NCBI GenBank assembly: GCA_032209605.1
Contig: JASFXZ010000040.1
Span: 496,001-560,000 of the forward strand
Direction: 5' to 3'
DNA length: 64,000 nt
Origin: Mactromeris polynyma
Lineage: Eukaryota; Mollusca; Bivalvia; Venerida; Mactridae
Below the pieces are notes generated by a model. The model was not told where the DNA came from. It was given only the letters and a program-made list of their open reading frames with translations, and did no database searches. Below are positions 34,979-47,597 of this stretch, piece by piece (positions within the stretch are counted from its first letter, which is position 1; each line of letters begins with the position of its first letter). A program made the position numbers and the translations under genes.

Positions 34979-35181
34979 GAAAGTTTCGACAGGAATTTCG
35001 TGCAGCTTTCAGTCGATGTCACAGCCCATTTCAGGATCCAAGTAAAACACCTGTACAGATGTATAACTTCAGAGTGACTCGTACTAATGGACAGACACGA
35101 TCAGAGAGATATTCTATGAACACATTCAGCTCGAGACAAAACTGGAATAATACTAATGGCTCGAAAAGGTCGCCATTCTAA
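34979..35181 (+). CDS. neuropeptide GPCR, last coding exon
   Basis: The exon completes a glycine codon and encodes KFRQEFRAAFSRC, the helix-8 segment that follows NPxxY. The cysteine is a likely palmitoylation site. A polar cytoplasmic tail rich in serine, threonine and asparagine follows and ends KRSPF before TAA at 35179-35181. The tail has many candidate phosphorylation sites. The acceptor is ATTTTCAG at 34971-34978. The sequence K-F-R-x-E-F-x-A-A-F-S is shared with the orexin/QRFP receptor group. Confidence 0.92.
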
Positions 35182-35282
35182 GCCTTCAGTTATACATGAG
35201 GATAGTCACATAACTATAGTTTTAGGATTGAGAAGGAAGTGATGTTTTCTTTCGGCATGTTGAAGTTGTTTGAATCAAGACC

Positions 35283-35288
35283 AATAAA
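35283..35288 (+). terminator. likely polyadenylation signal of the receptor gene
   Basis: AATAAA lies 102 bases after the receptor stop codon, in an AT-rich 3' region. A GT-rich stretch (TGGTGTTTGTTG) follows directly. Later signals are possible, so the 3' UTR may be longer. Confidence 0.5.
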
Positions 35289-36721
35289 TGGTGTTTGTTG
35301 AATGTATTATATACATTTTTAGTGCAATGTGTGTTTTTAAGAACTGCAGTTTCTTTTAACATTTATCGACATGATATTGTAGGTCAATATCAACAGTATC
35401 TACAATCAAAAACAACCATCTAAACACAAAAACAGAAGTCATATATTTTCAATATTTTATGTTGTGTAAGTCCATCTATTTCAAGCCTAACTGTCAATGA
35501 TGACTTATATAAAGTCTCTCATTTATACGGATATTGTGCATTGCTTTCTCCAAACCTTTTGCCCACTAAGTGATTCTGTGTCTTGCTTGATTAGCACAAC
35601 TATGCTAGCGATTATAAAACACAGTGACATAAAAGTTGCATCGCAAGTGCTCAAGGAAACTCATAGAAATTCAGAAACCAGACTCGTATACTATTCAGAC
35701 TTGAAACATGTGTTCAGTGAGAGTAAGATTGTTAAGTGTAAGTGTTTGTTGTGTGTGATTGTTCATCACCGAAACCATCTTTATCACATGAGCACATATG
35801 TCATAGAGAAACTGCCATTTATGTATTGATGACTGCTGGAGTAACCATCGAAAGTTCACAAGACAATATTGATTTGATCTACGTAAAAAACAAAAACAGT
35901 GTTTGAGAAGTCGTGTGTTTTAATTTCATTTCATCCTTTGTGTCAACCATGGACGCCTGACTTACAAATGCTAATCTATCAGCTTATCCTGATTGTAAAT
36001 AACATGTGCAAAACAACAACCGACCTATGAGTAAAAACTTTAACTCCAAGGACAAATAGAACTGCAACATTTCCATTATATGATATAGTAGTGACGTCGC
36101 TTTCGGTGTTATTGTACGAAATTTATTGTTTTGATGTAAGTAAAGTAATGTTTGTGGATATTAAAACTCTTGTTGTTTATTTCATTCCACATAAACCAAG
36201 AAGAAGATAATGCATAACAAATCAGAGGTTATCTGTAATGACTTCCAGCAATGCACAAGAGTAATACATACTTCCAAATGTCTTGAATATGATGCTTATA
36301 TTGTGGTTTGGTCTATAAATAATAATACAATTATTATCTTTCGAAGTATTTTTATCAAGACGTACTACGTTCATATATTCTATATATCTTCTGGTGAACC
36401 TTGATGTATGCATTAGAAAATCTCCAATCGATTTCAAATTCTACCAAATTTTCTCCATAATGCCTACGTTTATTGAATTTGACTAAGTAAGTTCTCAAAA
36501 CCCAAGAAGTCCGTCAATACATCATTATATTTAGATACCGCATACATTTATTTGAAAAACAGACAGGGATAGTAATAATAGTCTGTACGTTGATATGGTT
36601 ATTGCTATAATGAATGTAGAACGAGTTTTAGAAATGTGAAAGGATATCATATTTGAAGTAATTAGTTTGTCTACGTTTGAATGGAAGATTATTTAAAATA
36701 AGCTAATGTTTTAAATGGAAT
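35289..36721. other. receptor 3' flank, nothing recognised
   Basis: A 110-codon frame at 35497-35829 follows the receptor but shows no domain, signal peptide or family resemblance. It may be 3' UTR or chance. Confidence 0.45.
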
Positions 36722-37199
36722 TCATGAAATATAATGCTTCGCAACTTTTATCTGATCGTTCAACACTGTATGCGTTATACTCGTACTTATATAATTGTCG
36801 TATCGACCGGTTTCTATCGCAAGATCATGGGACGAAACTCTGAATTTCGACAATGCTACTCGATATTTCGATGATTGTATACTATCCAAATATTTCTCAA
36901 AAGAAATTTCATGTTGTAATATACTATATGTCGAAAGTTTATTAGAATTGGTAATTGCAGTATACCACTGTTGGAAGTACTTATCATATATTCTTTGTTT
37001 AATGAGAGACAAGTGGATGTTATGCGGAATTTGATTTAACCAAATATCGTTCAAGCATTGTTCCTGAAGGAGTGATATTATTTGAAAAGCCCAATTTCTT
37101 CCACTGTACGTTATTGAATTTTCTGCATCTTGTTTTAACATGTTATACGTCGACCGTAATAAACTGCATTCTGTTGATTTTGATATCTTTACCCAGTAC
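36722..37199 (-). pseudogene. LINE-A ORF2, C-terminal part (distal to insertion)
   Basis: Together with 38081-41095 this is one LINE copy on the - strand, split by the TTAA element at 37204-38076. Across the insertion the frame joins exactly: ...IRKIKMVK on one side and YWVKISKS on the other. This part includes NWAFQIISLLQEQCLNDIWL and a K-x-R-x-x-L-S-K-F-R-x-S-S-H-x-L-x-I-E-x-G-R-Y block. Both are typical of the region between RT and the terminal zinc-finger-like motif. The match stops after GRYDN, so the 3' end is missing or replaced here. Confidence 0.8.
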
Positions 37200-37203
37200 T
37201 TAA

Positions 37204-38076
37204 GGTAAGCAGTCCATCATTGACATAATGTCTGCCATAAATGAAATAGTTGTTGTTTCAATTTATATAATTATGCGGATATAATTTGAAAATTGTATTA
37301 ATTTTTACCCGTCCACAAAAAAATAATGGCCCGTTTTGTTCTCTAAAAAAACTTAATCCTTTAAAAATAAACCGATAAATGGAAAATCACATTTATTTTC
37401 TTATTTCTTCCTATTTTCATATAGTGAAACCACCTTTGCACTATACAGACTTGCACATTTAAGAAAAGTCAGAAATATTCGAAAAAAAATCAAAATAAAT
37501 TTTTGGTCGGCACGTTTGTGTCAGAAAATATTTAAAATAAGGAATATATCATGCGAACATCAAAATATTGACTATGTCAAAAACCCAAATATCAGTTGGC
37601 CGTCATATTGTCTTCAATGAAAATTATTTGTAATGTATTGCATCAACTATATCCAAATTTCAGAGACATTTACCGTCTGGTTTTTGCAAAATTTCATTTT
37701 GAACATATTGCTGCCTAAATTTTACATACAGTCACATGATTTAATTGGAATTCGCAATTTTGCTTATTTCTTTCAAAAGTATTATTTATTTATGGCAAAT
37801 GAAGTTCATTGTAGTTGTAAAACATAAGAAAATTGACATTGTTGCCAAAGTATGTCACTTCCAAGACTTAAACTAACATTTTTTAAATATTTTGAAGTAT
37901 TTTGGTAAATTACCTCCCTTTATAAAAAATTACATACTTTTGTTTCCAGTAAAAGCACAATTTGAAAGCTGTGAAATTAAATTTAATATACATTACGCAA
38001 TTTAAAAATATTTTAATTAATTTAATTATCATATATATACAAGAAAGTTACTTGAACCATTGATGGACTGCTTACC
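37204..38076. mobile_element. 873-bp non-autonomous TIR element with TTAA target site
   Basis: The ends are perfect 16-bp inverted repeats, GGTAAGCAGTCCATCA, at 37204-37219 and the complement at 38061-38076. TTAA flanks both sides (37200-37203 and 38077-38080). The host LINE frame is continuous if the element plus one TTAA is removed, so TTAA is the duplicated target. TTAA target duplication is used by the piggyBac and Kolobok superfamilies. The GG terminus fits Kolobok better than typical piggyBac ends, but this is inference. No transposase frame is present. The interior is AT-rich. Confidence 0.9.
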
Positions 38077-38080
38077 TTAA

Positions 38081-41000
38081 CCATTTTTATTTTTCTTATG
38101 ACAATTAACGGAACTGTACCTAATTCTCCATATAACGCGGTCACATCAGTTGAGCGTTTAACAAACAATATTCGTCGCATGCATTTGTTTATGTACTAAT
38201 TCAAGGTCTGTACATGAGTAAGAACCGATAATTCCCCACCAAAGTGTAGACTAGATGAGACTAGAGTGTCAACAAGTTGACATGTTTTTGAATTAGGTAA
38301 CTCAATGTTTCCAAATACTGCGAATAAATTATTTAAAGCAAGAGATGCATGTTGCGCAATGTCTTTCTGACTACGATGCCAGTTTCCATTTTTATAAAGA
38401 AATATACCCAAGTATTTGAAGCTGTTAACAATGTCTAGCTTAGATCCGTATAGATAAAAGTCGTGTTTTGTGTATCTACCTTTTTCAAATATCATAATTT
38501 TAGTTTTTTCTGTATTAATTATCAAGCCCCAAATATTGCAATAATTTTCAATATCATGTAACAGTGCTTGTAAAGTTTGTTTAGATTTAGCGAAAACAAC
38601 TTGGTCATCAGCATAAAGTAAGAGAAATAACTTGGGTTCATTTATAGTGAAAATGTCCTGTAAGTCAGCATTTATTCTACTGATAATATCGTTCACGAAA
38701 AACATAAATAAAAGAGGGGACGTCGGGTCTCCTTGCTTTAATCCTACGCGTGAGTCGAAGAAATTAGAGTAATGTATTTTATAACGGACACATGATCTGA
38801 CAGATGAGTACATCGCTTTTAAGGCCGTAACCATCTTACAGTTAATATTTTCTGAGAGTAATTTTTGCCAAAGAAACTGTCGATCAATTTTATCGAAACA
38901 GCGTTCATAATCAATAATCGCGCAGTATAATTTGCCACTGGAGTCAATTACTTTATTAACAACTGAATTTAAAATGAATATGCAATCAATGATTGATTTA
39001 CCTTTGTGGAATCCGAATTGTTTTTTATAACTTATTATATTTTTCAGACCATTTATTTAGCATGTTTAGTAGAATCTGAGAATATATTTGCCTAAGATTG
39101 GTATTAAAGATATACCACGATAGTTTTTTGCCTGATCAGGGTGACCTTTTTTTAATATTGGAATAATGATACTTTCCCCCCATGAAGATTGATACTCGCC
39201 ATTCTTATACAATTTGTTATATAATATCAATAAGAAAGAAGTAAATAAATCATAACATGTTTTGAAAATCTTGGCGGGTAAGTAATCGAGACCGGGTGAT
39301 TTGTTAATTTTTTGGGAGAGAACAGCACGTTGTAACTCGTCAGCGTTTACTTCTGTATCAAGATCTTCAAAATATAAATTTGTATCTTGATCATCAATGG
39401 AATTCATTTCTTGATCGTTAAGGTCAATGTCAATATCATTTATGTTTCCCTAAAACATGTTTCTAAAATGTTCATGTAAGTCTTCAATTTTCAGATTTTC
39501 AGAACTTATGGGATTTTTATTTATGACATGTTTTATTTTTTTCCTAAACATTCGAGGTTCTGATTTTGCAAAAATATTAATTCTTTGTTCTTCTTTTACT
39601 CTGTACATTTGTTGAGCTTTCGATTTTATTTTATTATATTTGTATCGCGCATTAACAAAATGTATGCGATTCGCTTGCGTCATGTTACGAGTGAAAATAT
39701 TTTTTTTTTTTGAATTCTGGTTTAGCTTGGAAACAGTCCGAGTTGAACCATTTACTGTTTGCACGTGGCTTACTACGGTTTCCTTTTATGGAAAGAATAT
39801 GACATGTGATTGTTCAGTTATCAAATCGGTGAACCACGTGACTACGTCATCGACTGCGCCACCAATAAGTGATCTCGAAAGTCGCTCGATTGCCTCGCTT
39901 TCATTTTCGATAACCGCGCGAAACTGTTGGGCCCTGGACTTTTCCAACGCTATTTTATCGGACGAGTTTATTGGATTTTCGGTAATTTGTTCTGGTTGTA
40001 CACAATCTAACAAATTAAATCAAAAATATACTGGTGCATGATCTGAAAATTCAGTATGATCTAATATCTCAAAATACTGAGATAGTACTAACGTTTTTAA
40101 AGTATGTAAACAAATAATCCACAGTGACTTTGACAGCAAAATGTAAATTTTCCATTGAATTCATTATGTTTGTTTGTTTTTTGTTTGTTTCATCAGGTTT
40201 AACGGCGTTTCTCAACGATAGTTCACCAGTTTTTCCTAGACTGAATTCATACCAGTAATAACTTACCCTTCCACATGGAGCCGGCAACTTCTCCACATGT
40301 GGAGGAAAATCGACATTTTTGTCAAATGTTCATGGAAGGGTATGACCTGCCGCGATCGGGAATCGAACCCAGATCATCGGGTTACAAGTCCAGCGCACTA
40401 ACCACTGGACCACGGCCGCGGCTCGAATTCATTATGTACCCGCCCATTTATTATCAAAAGACCCGTAGTACAACAGAGGTCGAGTAATTTTTGGCCATGT
40501 ATATCAATGACATTATCAAGTTTTTGCGAACTGGGATGTCAACACTGTTTACAAAGAATAAATTTTCATCCGAATATTTATCAAACTGAAAATGATCCAG
40601 CAAATCAGAAGTTCTACTATTGAAATCTTCTGATACATAGACGTTTCCTAAGTCATTATATTTAGTACAACCTATTTCTATCAATTCAAATATGTCAACA
40701 TCTTGGAAATTTAGTATCTTTGAACAACATGGTGGCACGTAAGTATGACATATGCATACATCAGATTGAGTATGTAAACTATTAGAAGAGATTTGTATCC
40801 CCATAATACCAGTCTGATGTGTTTCAACAATACTAACATATTTCTTTAAATTGTTTTTGAAATAAATTGATAGTCCACCACTGTATCTACTTTTGTTAGT
40901 GTTTCTTGATTTATTTACATATAAATGTTCACTTGAATATCCATTAATTTCTAGAGTAGATGTTTCTTTATCAGAGATCCATGTTTCATCAAGAATAATG

Positions 41001-41095
41001 TCAAACTTTCTAATGTAATCCAGAAAATCGTCGTTTGCGAGTTTAATCCATTAATGTTCCATGTTATAATACGTAATTGCCCCAGATGACTTCCC
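38081..41095 (-). pseudogene. LINE-A ORF2 (APE endonuclease + reverse transcriptase), decayed
   Basis: This is a non-LTR retrotransposon protein read on the - strand from about 41095. The endonuclease domain shows an ITWNINGL-like start in a broken frame, DETWISDKE, GGLSIYF, then VCICHTYVPP, SEDFNSRT and, past the SINE, FSDHAPVYF. A linker (39764-39450) follows. The RT shows SPGLDYLPAKIFK, GESIIIPILKKG and NYRGISLIP, then GLKQGDPTSPLLF and the catalytic LLLYADD near 38600, followed by NTEKTKIMIF and FKYLGIF. An in-frame stop near 38196 precedes a continuing match (MRRILFVKRS, YGELGTVPL). Many frameshifts and stops show a dead copy. The clade is not assigned. It has been hit by a SINE (40170-40424) and a TTAA element. 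Confidence 0.9.
40170..40424 (-). mobile_element. tRNA-Thr-like SINE (family S3) inserted in the LINE
   Basis: A 13-bp target duplication, GAATTCATTATGT, lies at 40157-40169 and 40425-40437. On the - strand the head is a tRNA-like domain (GCCGCGGCCGTGGTCCAGTG, then TTAGTGCGCTGGACTTGTAA and GGTTCGATTCCC). It is followed by a body with CATACCCTTCCATG, CCTCCACATGTGGAG and GCCGTTAAACC. The tail is AAACAAAC-like. It interrupts the endonuclease domain of the LINE. It is closely related to 42459-42735, with one short internal gap. Confidence 0.95.
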
Positions 41096-42458
41096 TAGTT
41101 TGAATTCAAGCGTTGAGGTCTTGTAAAGTTATCCTGGGATAGTGTGGTCGAGTTGGTATCATCATATATGTATAATGAAACGGATGAAATAATTGTTCTG
41201 TTTGTTATCAGAATAAAATCGCACCTAACACTAAAACAATGGACAATAACAAGTAATTTGAGTATTGTTAACCATTTAGCGATAGAGATCTCATTAATAA
41301 TAGCTAGACGCACTAGACGCGGAAGATACTTTAGAGCCAACAACTGTTCAAACTAGTATATTATTGATGAAGCTCTATCTAGTTAGAAATATCTGACATT
41401 GTGTTAAAAGCTTTGTATTTTTTGTGTTTGACGTGTCCTTTGTAGGTCTAGATGCTGCAGGGTGCATCGTTCTAAAAGTAATTAGTGCTGACACAGACGT
41501 CAATAACTAGACTTATCTGACTTGGGGGCTTAACATATATGTATCATTATTCTCTTCAGAAAAATATAAAAGCCCATTGAAGAAACAATGACACACATTA
41601 GTCCTTAAATATTACTTAGAATTTCAGGCACCGTCGCATTCAATTCAATTTGAAGCCACCGCTTATATACTTCAATTGTCATAAAACGCCGTGAATTGTA
41701 CTTGGATGTCACTAATCAGTTGGAAGGGAAATGGCTTTGTAAAAATGTTCAACTGCATATCGATATTGTAACTGAATTAGAGTTCGAAATAAAGCTCTCA
41801 ATACAAGTATCGTTTGACGTTTGCTATGACAAAAAACAAATTGAAGTCGGTATTCAAACGCATCATATGACTTCCTTTGTTTTCATTCTTATTTAAAGAG
41901 ATTTCTTAGCTAGTCTCGTAGTTAAGAGGATCACAACCAACATAAAACAATCAGCCTGATTGAGCTTTACAATTCAGCAACAATACTAGAAGTATGTCTA
42001 AAGAATAAATGCCTCAAAGGATTCACGATCAGGATACTCGTAATACATGTAAATACATGTGTGGCTATTCATTCAGCAATACACACATCGAGGCAATATA
42101 TTACCCGAGACAACAATCTATCTGTGCCAGCTACATATGGGAAGCCCAAGATGTATACTTTACAAACCTAATAAGTGTGCAGGTATAAGTATGTCCGTAT
42201 CTTGGTCAATATTAGTCTGATCTTGCTGTAATTTTCAACAAATATGGCGTAGATACCTGGCATAATATTGTGTGCATTTCATGTCGAAAATCCATAGATT
42301 GAACTAATAAAATCAATAAATGTGATGATGTGAAACATGCAGTACTGCAGTTACCATTTAAAGATGATCTGGTTGATTGGAAAGAGTATAATAGCGTGTG
42401 TGCCCACCCGGACTCAAAACATCGTGTTATTTAAATAGATAAATTGACCCGACAATCA
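41096..42458. other. unassigned intergenic sequence
   Basis: Nothing recognised beyond the 5' edge of LINE-A. Frames at 41095-41343 (-) and 41696-41896 (+) have no motif. Confidence 0.5.
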
Positions 42459-42735
42459 GCCGCGGCCGTGGTCCAGTGGTTAGTGCGCTGGACTTGTAAC
42501 CTGGCGATCTGGGTTCGATTCCCAGTCGCGGCAGGTCATACCCTTCCATGAAAATTTGACAAAAATGTCGATTTTCCTCCACATGTGGAGAAGTTGCCGG
42601 CTCCTTGTGGAAAGGTAAGTTATACCAGTTAGTTCTGGTAAGAATTCAGTCCAGGAAAAACTGGTTAGGTGAACCGGCCGCCGTATATAACTGAAATATT
42701 GTTGAGAAACGGCGTTAAACCCGATGAAACAAACA
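42459..42735 (+). mobile_element. tRNA-Thr-like SINE (family S3), full copy
   Basis: A 14-bp target duplication, TGACCCGACAATCA, lies at 42445-42458 and 42736-42749. Positions 42459-42533 fold as a tRNA. The acceptor strand GCCGCGG pairs with TCGCGGC. The A box lies in GTGGTCCAGTGG, the anticodon loop contains TTGTAA (anticodon TGT, threonine) and the B box is GGTTCGATTCC. The body carries a CCACATGTGG palindrome, and the 3' end reads GGCGTTAAACCCGATGAAAC. It is non-coding. RNA polymerase III transcription and LINE-dependent spread are inferred from the family type. Confidence 0.95.
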
Positions 42736-45700
42736 TGACCCGACAATCATGACCTACATTTAGCAAATGGCAAATATACAAAATTTCGTGTAGAAATGTT
42801 AATTAACAAAAATGTTTTTCGACATTAAAAAGGTGCACTTTTTGTTAAGTGTAGTAGTTATGCTTGAAAACAAATCAGGGACTACCTCGAGAATATTTCA
42901 AAATGTTATAAACAACAGAAAAATGGCGTTAGCGGTGGTAAATGTTATACAAAACATCAGCTGATTTTTAAAACCTGATGGACATTACATATTGGAGTAT
43001 TTTAAATTCGTTCAGAACGCATGTTTAAATCAGAATAAATGTTTGGTGGTGAGTTTAGGATTTGACTGTTTAGTTAGCTATTGTTAAGGGTTGACCGAGA
43101 CGACGTTGGCATAGACAATTCACTACCACGTCCGTTTGATTAACTAATAGGTTTATTTTGTAAATTTAAAAAAGTAAATAGTGAAGCTTCCTCTTTAATA
43201 TGCTTATAATAAAAACACAATATAACACACTTGCATAGTGGGTTCCGCTATCTATAGAGATATAGGAAATAAAATACGTCCCTCATTCGATTTTGAAAAC
43301 TAATGGCCTGATAAACTAAGCATTATGTTTATGTACAAGTGCAAAAGCTTATAAATATTTCGCATATAAGTTAATATAAGTTAGATAACGACAACAGCAT
43401 ATCTAAATAAAACCATACTTTTCGGCAAAAACAGTAACTAAACACTGTTAAACAAAGCAATGATGTTTTCATGAAAATTTAATAAGCTAGAAAATTCATC
43501 CAAGATGAGTGTTTTGGGACTTGAATGAATTTTATATGGTGCTGTTGTCTGGGGAAGTGACAACATAATTACTTGTTAAGCGTTTTCATTCTTTTGGTCT
43601 ACACCCAAGGTAGTAGTAAAATCACAAATATCAAATTGTTACACCGTGAAGAGGTATTAGTTCAAGGGAATCATGGGACAACTTTCACAGATGAATACTA
43701 TTGATTACTGCCTTTTTTTCATTTCAATAAGAACATTAACAATAATCACACAAACAAAGAGAGATTACGTTGTTACAGGGGACGCCACATAATAAGACAA
43801 TGCCTCCCCACACAGACTCAAGGGAAACAACAGTCTAAAACATTAGGGACTGGGAAAGTGCAAGGGAAAACATGTATGGGAATAGGGGTGCAGGGTTTGG
43901 ACCATAAAAACGACAAAGGATAATTTACTTAATATACATCTAAAACATAAATAGAAATCATATCCACACAGCGATTTACTGCCTTGGAAATGCCAGTAAC
44001 AATAAAACTAGCTAACCCTACATTTTTAAACCGCTTGATGGTCATTGATCATAAATTGAGTAAGTAAGCAGTAACTAATCATTGAAAGCAATTAACCATT
44101 ACGTATACAATAACATATTATACACTGTATATAATCCAGTACGAAGAAACAAGCAGTTTTGGCGACGGAATATGAGGAAGGTCGGAATTACGCAAAATCA
44201 CTCTAGTGTCCGACGTGCAGTAAAAAACCCTAAACTATTGATTAATTTAAAATCTTACAGGCGGTTGTTCTCATTTCGTCAGGATTATAACCCTTTTTAT
44301 AAACCTACTTATCAGTTTAATAAATGACTGATAAAAGTTACAACTGTTTGAATTTTGAAAACATATCTCCATACTAGAACATTGGTTTAGTTATTCCGGT
44401 CTCTAACATATATTTGACACTAGTTCCATATATCGTCCGTATATCAAAATACTATATTGCTATTTCTAGCAAAATGTACGAAAAGTCTTACATAATTTGT
44501 TATAACGATAACATTGTTTAAGGAGTTTACATGTAAAAATTAGGGTACGCTTTTCAAATTCCTCTTTGTTACTCGATATAGATCTAAAAGAAACATAATA
44601 AGTTGAGATATGTAAATGCCAAGACTGATAAACAGTGTACAGCACGAATGTATACATTACATACCTACCATAATATACTATCTGACAGTGACATTATATT
44701 GATATTGTGGGTTGTATGTCACATGAATAGATATGCACACTAAGTTCCTAATGTATATACATTCAACGAAGGCTTAAGCGTATAACATAATGTAGAATCA
44801 AGCGAGTGTGTGGTTAAAAATAATATGACGGCCAGGAAAAACCACTCCGTAAAGTATAACTATGCACCATAAAAATCCTCAATAAACTGTTTATACAATT
44901 ATAACAAAATTATTGTCATCCATTACATAATAGTCGAGACAAATCTTGGTATATAAATCAGACTTATTGTTGTCAGGAACACCGGGAAGGGAAAAATACA
45001 ATTTAATATGTTGAACTAACAATTCCTGACATTAACATATCATCGGCTGTCTCCAAACCATACTATACCGCCATATATGGTATGTAATCATAGCACAGAG
45101 ACGGACAGTCGTTCCTGAACAAGCAGACATGTGGGTGGTTTTGAAAAGTACATACATCACAATTATAGCACGCCTGGGAATCTCTGTCGCACCTGTGGCA
45201 CTATGGCAAACCTGTCACACAGTCTCCGGTACACGTTAGACAGACCCAAGACGTGAATAAAGATGATTTACTTGCTTCTGTTCATTACTTACTTCGAGAC
45301 AGTTAACAAAAATGATCTTAGACAATAAATAAAACAGTATCAGAAATGACTAAATCAGAATTTTTTAAAGCATTCGAATAAATTCATATACAAACTTTAC
45401 CTCTCGATGATTGTTCGATTAGATCTTCATAGTTTGATCATTTGTGAGTGAGAAACAATGTGAAAATCTTGCAAAATGTCGTCCTCTTAAAACATAACGG
45501 TTCCCCCAAGATTAGGAATATCTGCATTCATGAATAGATCAATCTTTTAATAAGATACAATTAGGTACTGCAACTATATCAAATTCCGACACGAATAATT
45601 ATGATTGAAACATAGCCGTTATTTAAGTTCATAACAGACACATTGATATCAAAGAATATTGAAGAAACTCCAATGTCTTGAAACGGGCTTCAGAAGCACA

Positions 45701-45823
45701 ATTTGCTATGTTCTATGAAAGCAATCATGGTTTATGAACCATAAAATGTACACGTGAGAGCATTTAATATTTAAGATTAAGACTATCAAAACGCCAACAA
45801 AAGACTTTAACTTTATTCACGTC
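42736..45823. other. unassigned intergenic sequence
   Basis: No gene or recognisable repeat. The frames at 44082-44327 and 44466-44657 are unsupported. Confidence 0.5.
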
Positions 45824-46658
45824 ATGGGACGTTTAAATGACACCCATCGTCATGAAGCCGTATGTATGGTAGCAGGGGGATGTCATATCACGCTGTTACA
45901 CGTAGTATGAATTGTTTTCACTCCACTATTAGCGGATAGTTAGACGACACCTAATAACAACCGGCTCTGTTGCTGATTTTCCATGTCCAAGCAGTGAGGT
46001 CTCGTCAACAAGGCCGCCATATTGTCCTTACGCAACTCCGAGATCGCTTTCAAACAGCAACACGAACTGTTCAAGAAACAAGGGAATATAACCAGCCATG
46101 CATGTGTCGATCAGCCGTTCGTCGACGCCGGAAATTCAGCCCATGATCCATATAGAAGATACGTATTAACATCTGAGATGCTATGTAACGACGAGTTGAG
46201 ATGTCGTCGGCATCTACAATTGACGCAAGATCAGTGGATATGGGATCATATCTTTTCACTGATGAGTCCATGTGTTGTACAGATAAGCTGGACTGGAGGC
46301 GTAAGACATGGGGTCACCGAGGCGAGGGTTACGCAGACGACTAGACAATCTCTAAACCTTGTGTTGTGCTCTTTCTTTGAGATCACAATGACGTAACGAT
46401 GTTTTGAGGACAACGCAACGGTACGCCACATTCAGCCTGAATAATGACTGAGTTAATGGGCAAAAAAAAGTTCAAGTTCAAGTTCAGCTCAGGGTAGCGT
46501 TTTCGCCAGAACGGAGCCTCATTGAGCATTTATGGGCCCAGGTTGAGTGGCTAGTGTACAACGGACGTCACATCAGAAACAACATAGCCCACGCACTCAT
46601 AGACGAGTGGGATGCCATCTCATAAAACTGGATTCAGCGTCTCATCCGTAGTCTGTAG
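45824..46658 (+). pseudogene. Tc1/mariner transposase, dead
   Basis: Fragments in alternating + frames follow the order of a Tc1-type transposase. There is an N-terminal MGRLNDTHRHEAVCMVAGG. Next comes TTGSVADFP. Then GRHIVLTQLRDRFQTATRTV with a downstream S-A-V-R-R-R-R, which is the helix-turn-helix region. HLQLTQDQW leads to FTDES, holding the first catalytic aspartate, near 46255. DNATVRHIQPE, holding the second, is near 46408. SLIEHLWAQVE, with the glutamate, is near 46515. EWDAIS, stop, NWIQRLIRSL ends at 46658. About 835 bp remain against roughly 1 kb expected, so the stretch between the two aspartates is shortened. Several frameshifts and stops abolish function. Terminal inverted repeats were not found. 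Confidence 0.85.
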
Positions 46659-47597
46659 TTGACAGCCACCGTCGTTACTGAGTTTTGTGAACTTTCAGTT
46701 TCACCCTCCTTCTTTTAGGCATAAAATTCAGCTCAAATGCAATACAATCAATTTGTTTTTATGGTATATTTATTGTAAGTCTGTGAACATTGTTTTATTT
46801 CAATTTTGACAAGCACAATGTAGAGTTGTCTTTAATTTCAATGTGCATTTCATTGACTGCACGTATACATGAAAGTATTGTATTCATGTAAGTCTTCTCC
46901 TATAATTTACTTACAAATGACGACGCCTTGTCCCCCACCATTTGTTCAGTTCATAATTATTCTATTAATGGTGCCAATTCCGTCGCAGCATTCAGTTCAT
47001 AGTAATCGATATAGAAATACCAATGGACGGTCTACATTCCAGTTGATTAAACGTATAACATTTGACACAATCATGACATTATGCTATTGCAGGCAACATC
47101 ATTTGCAGACTTAATGGCCATAAATATGACCATGTTTAATGAATGGCCCTCGCTAATAATGTTCCTTCAGTAATTGTTTCGGCCATTTGGAATGAACACA
47201 TGTGAACTATATACAATATTGCATTCACGTAATCTAGTAACCAAGATTTTACGCATAGGGTATTCTCTTCTATCGTTCTCATTCACACCGTTTCATCTTG
47301 GGAATGTCAAGTCAATATACCGAAGTATTTGCTCACTCTTCATATCACTTGCATGTTTGATTTAATAATCAACAGGTAGGATAATTATACTTCGTATTTC
47401 TATCTTATTTTCGAACACAAACGTTATTTATCTGTTCAAGGGTAATTTTTTAATTAATAAGTAAGTACATGTATTTATTTCATTTTTACTCAATGCAGAA
47501 TTGTTGAATAACTATTATCTGACAAGGGCACCGACATCACTAAGGCCTTCTACAACCTATGTTAGTTCTAGTCATTTTGTAACAATTGTTCTGTCTA
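46659..47597. other. unassigned intergenic sequence
   Basis: Nothing recognised. It may include the right flank of the Tc1 element. Confidence 0.45.

Noticed and set aside
35497..35829. 110-codon + frame just downstream of the receptor
   Set aside because: No motif, no splice signals and no homology that I recognise. It may lie in the 3' UTR.
39640..40041. 133-codon + frame
   Set aside because: It is the antisense shadow of LINE-A ORF2.
42459..42533. Considered as a functional tRNA-Thr gene
   Set aside because: The tRNA domain is fused to a repeat body flanked by target duplications, and a second copy sits inside a LINE, so it is the head of a SINE.
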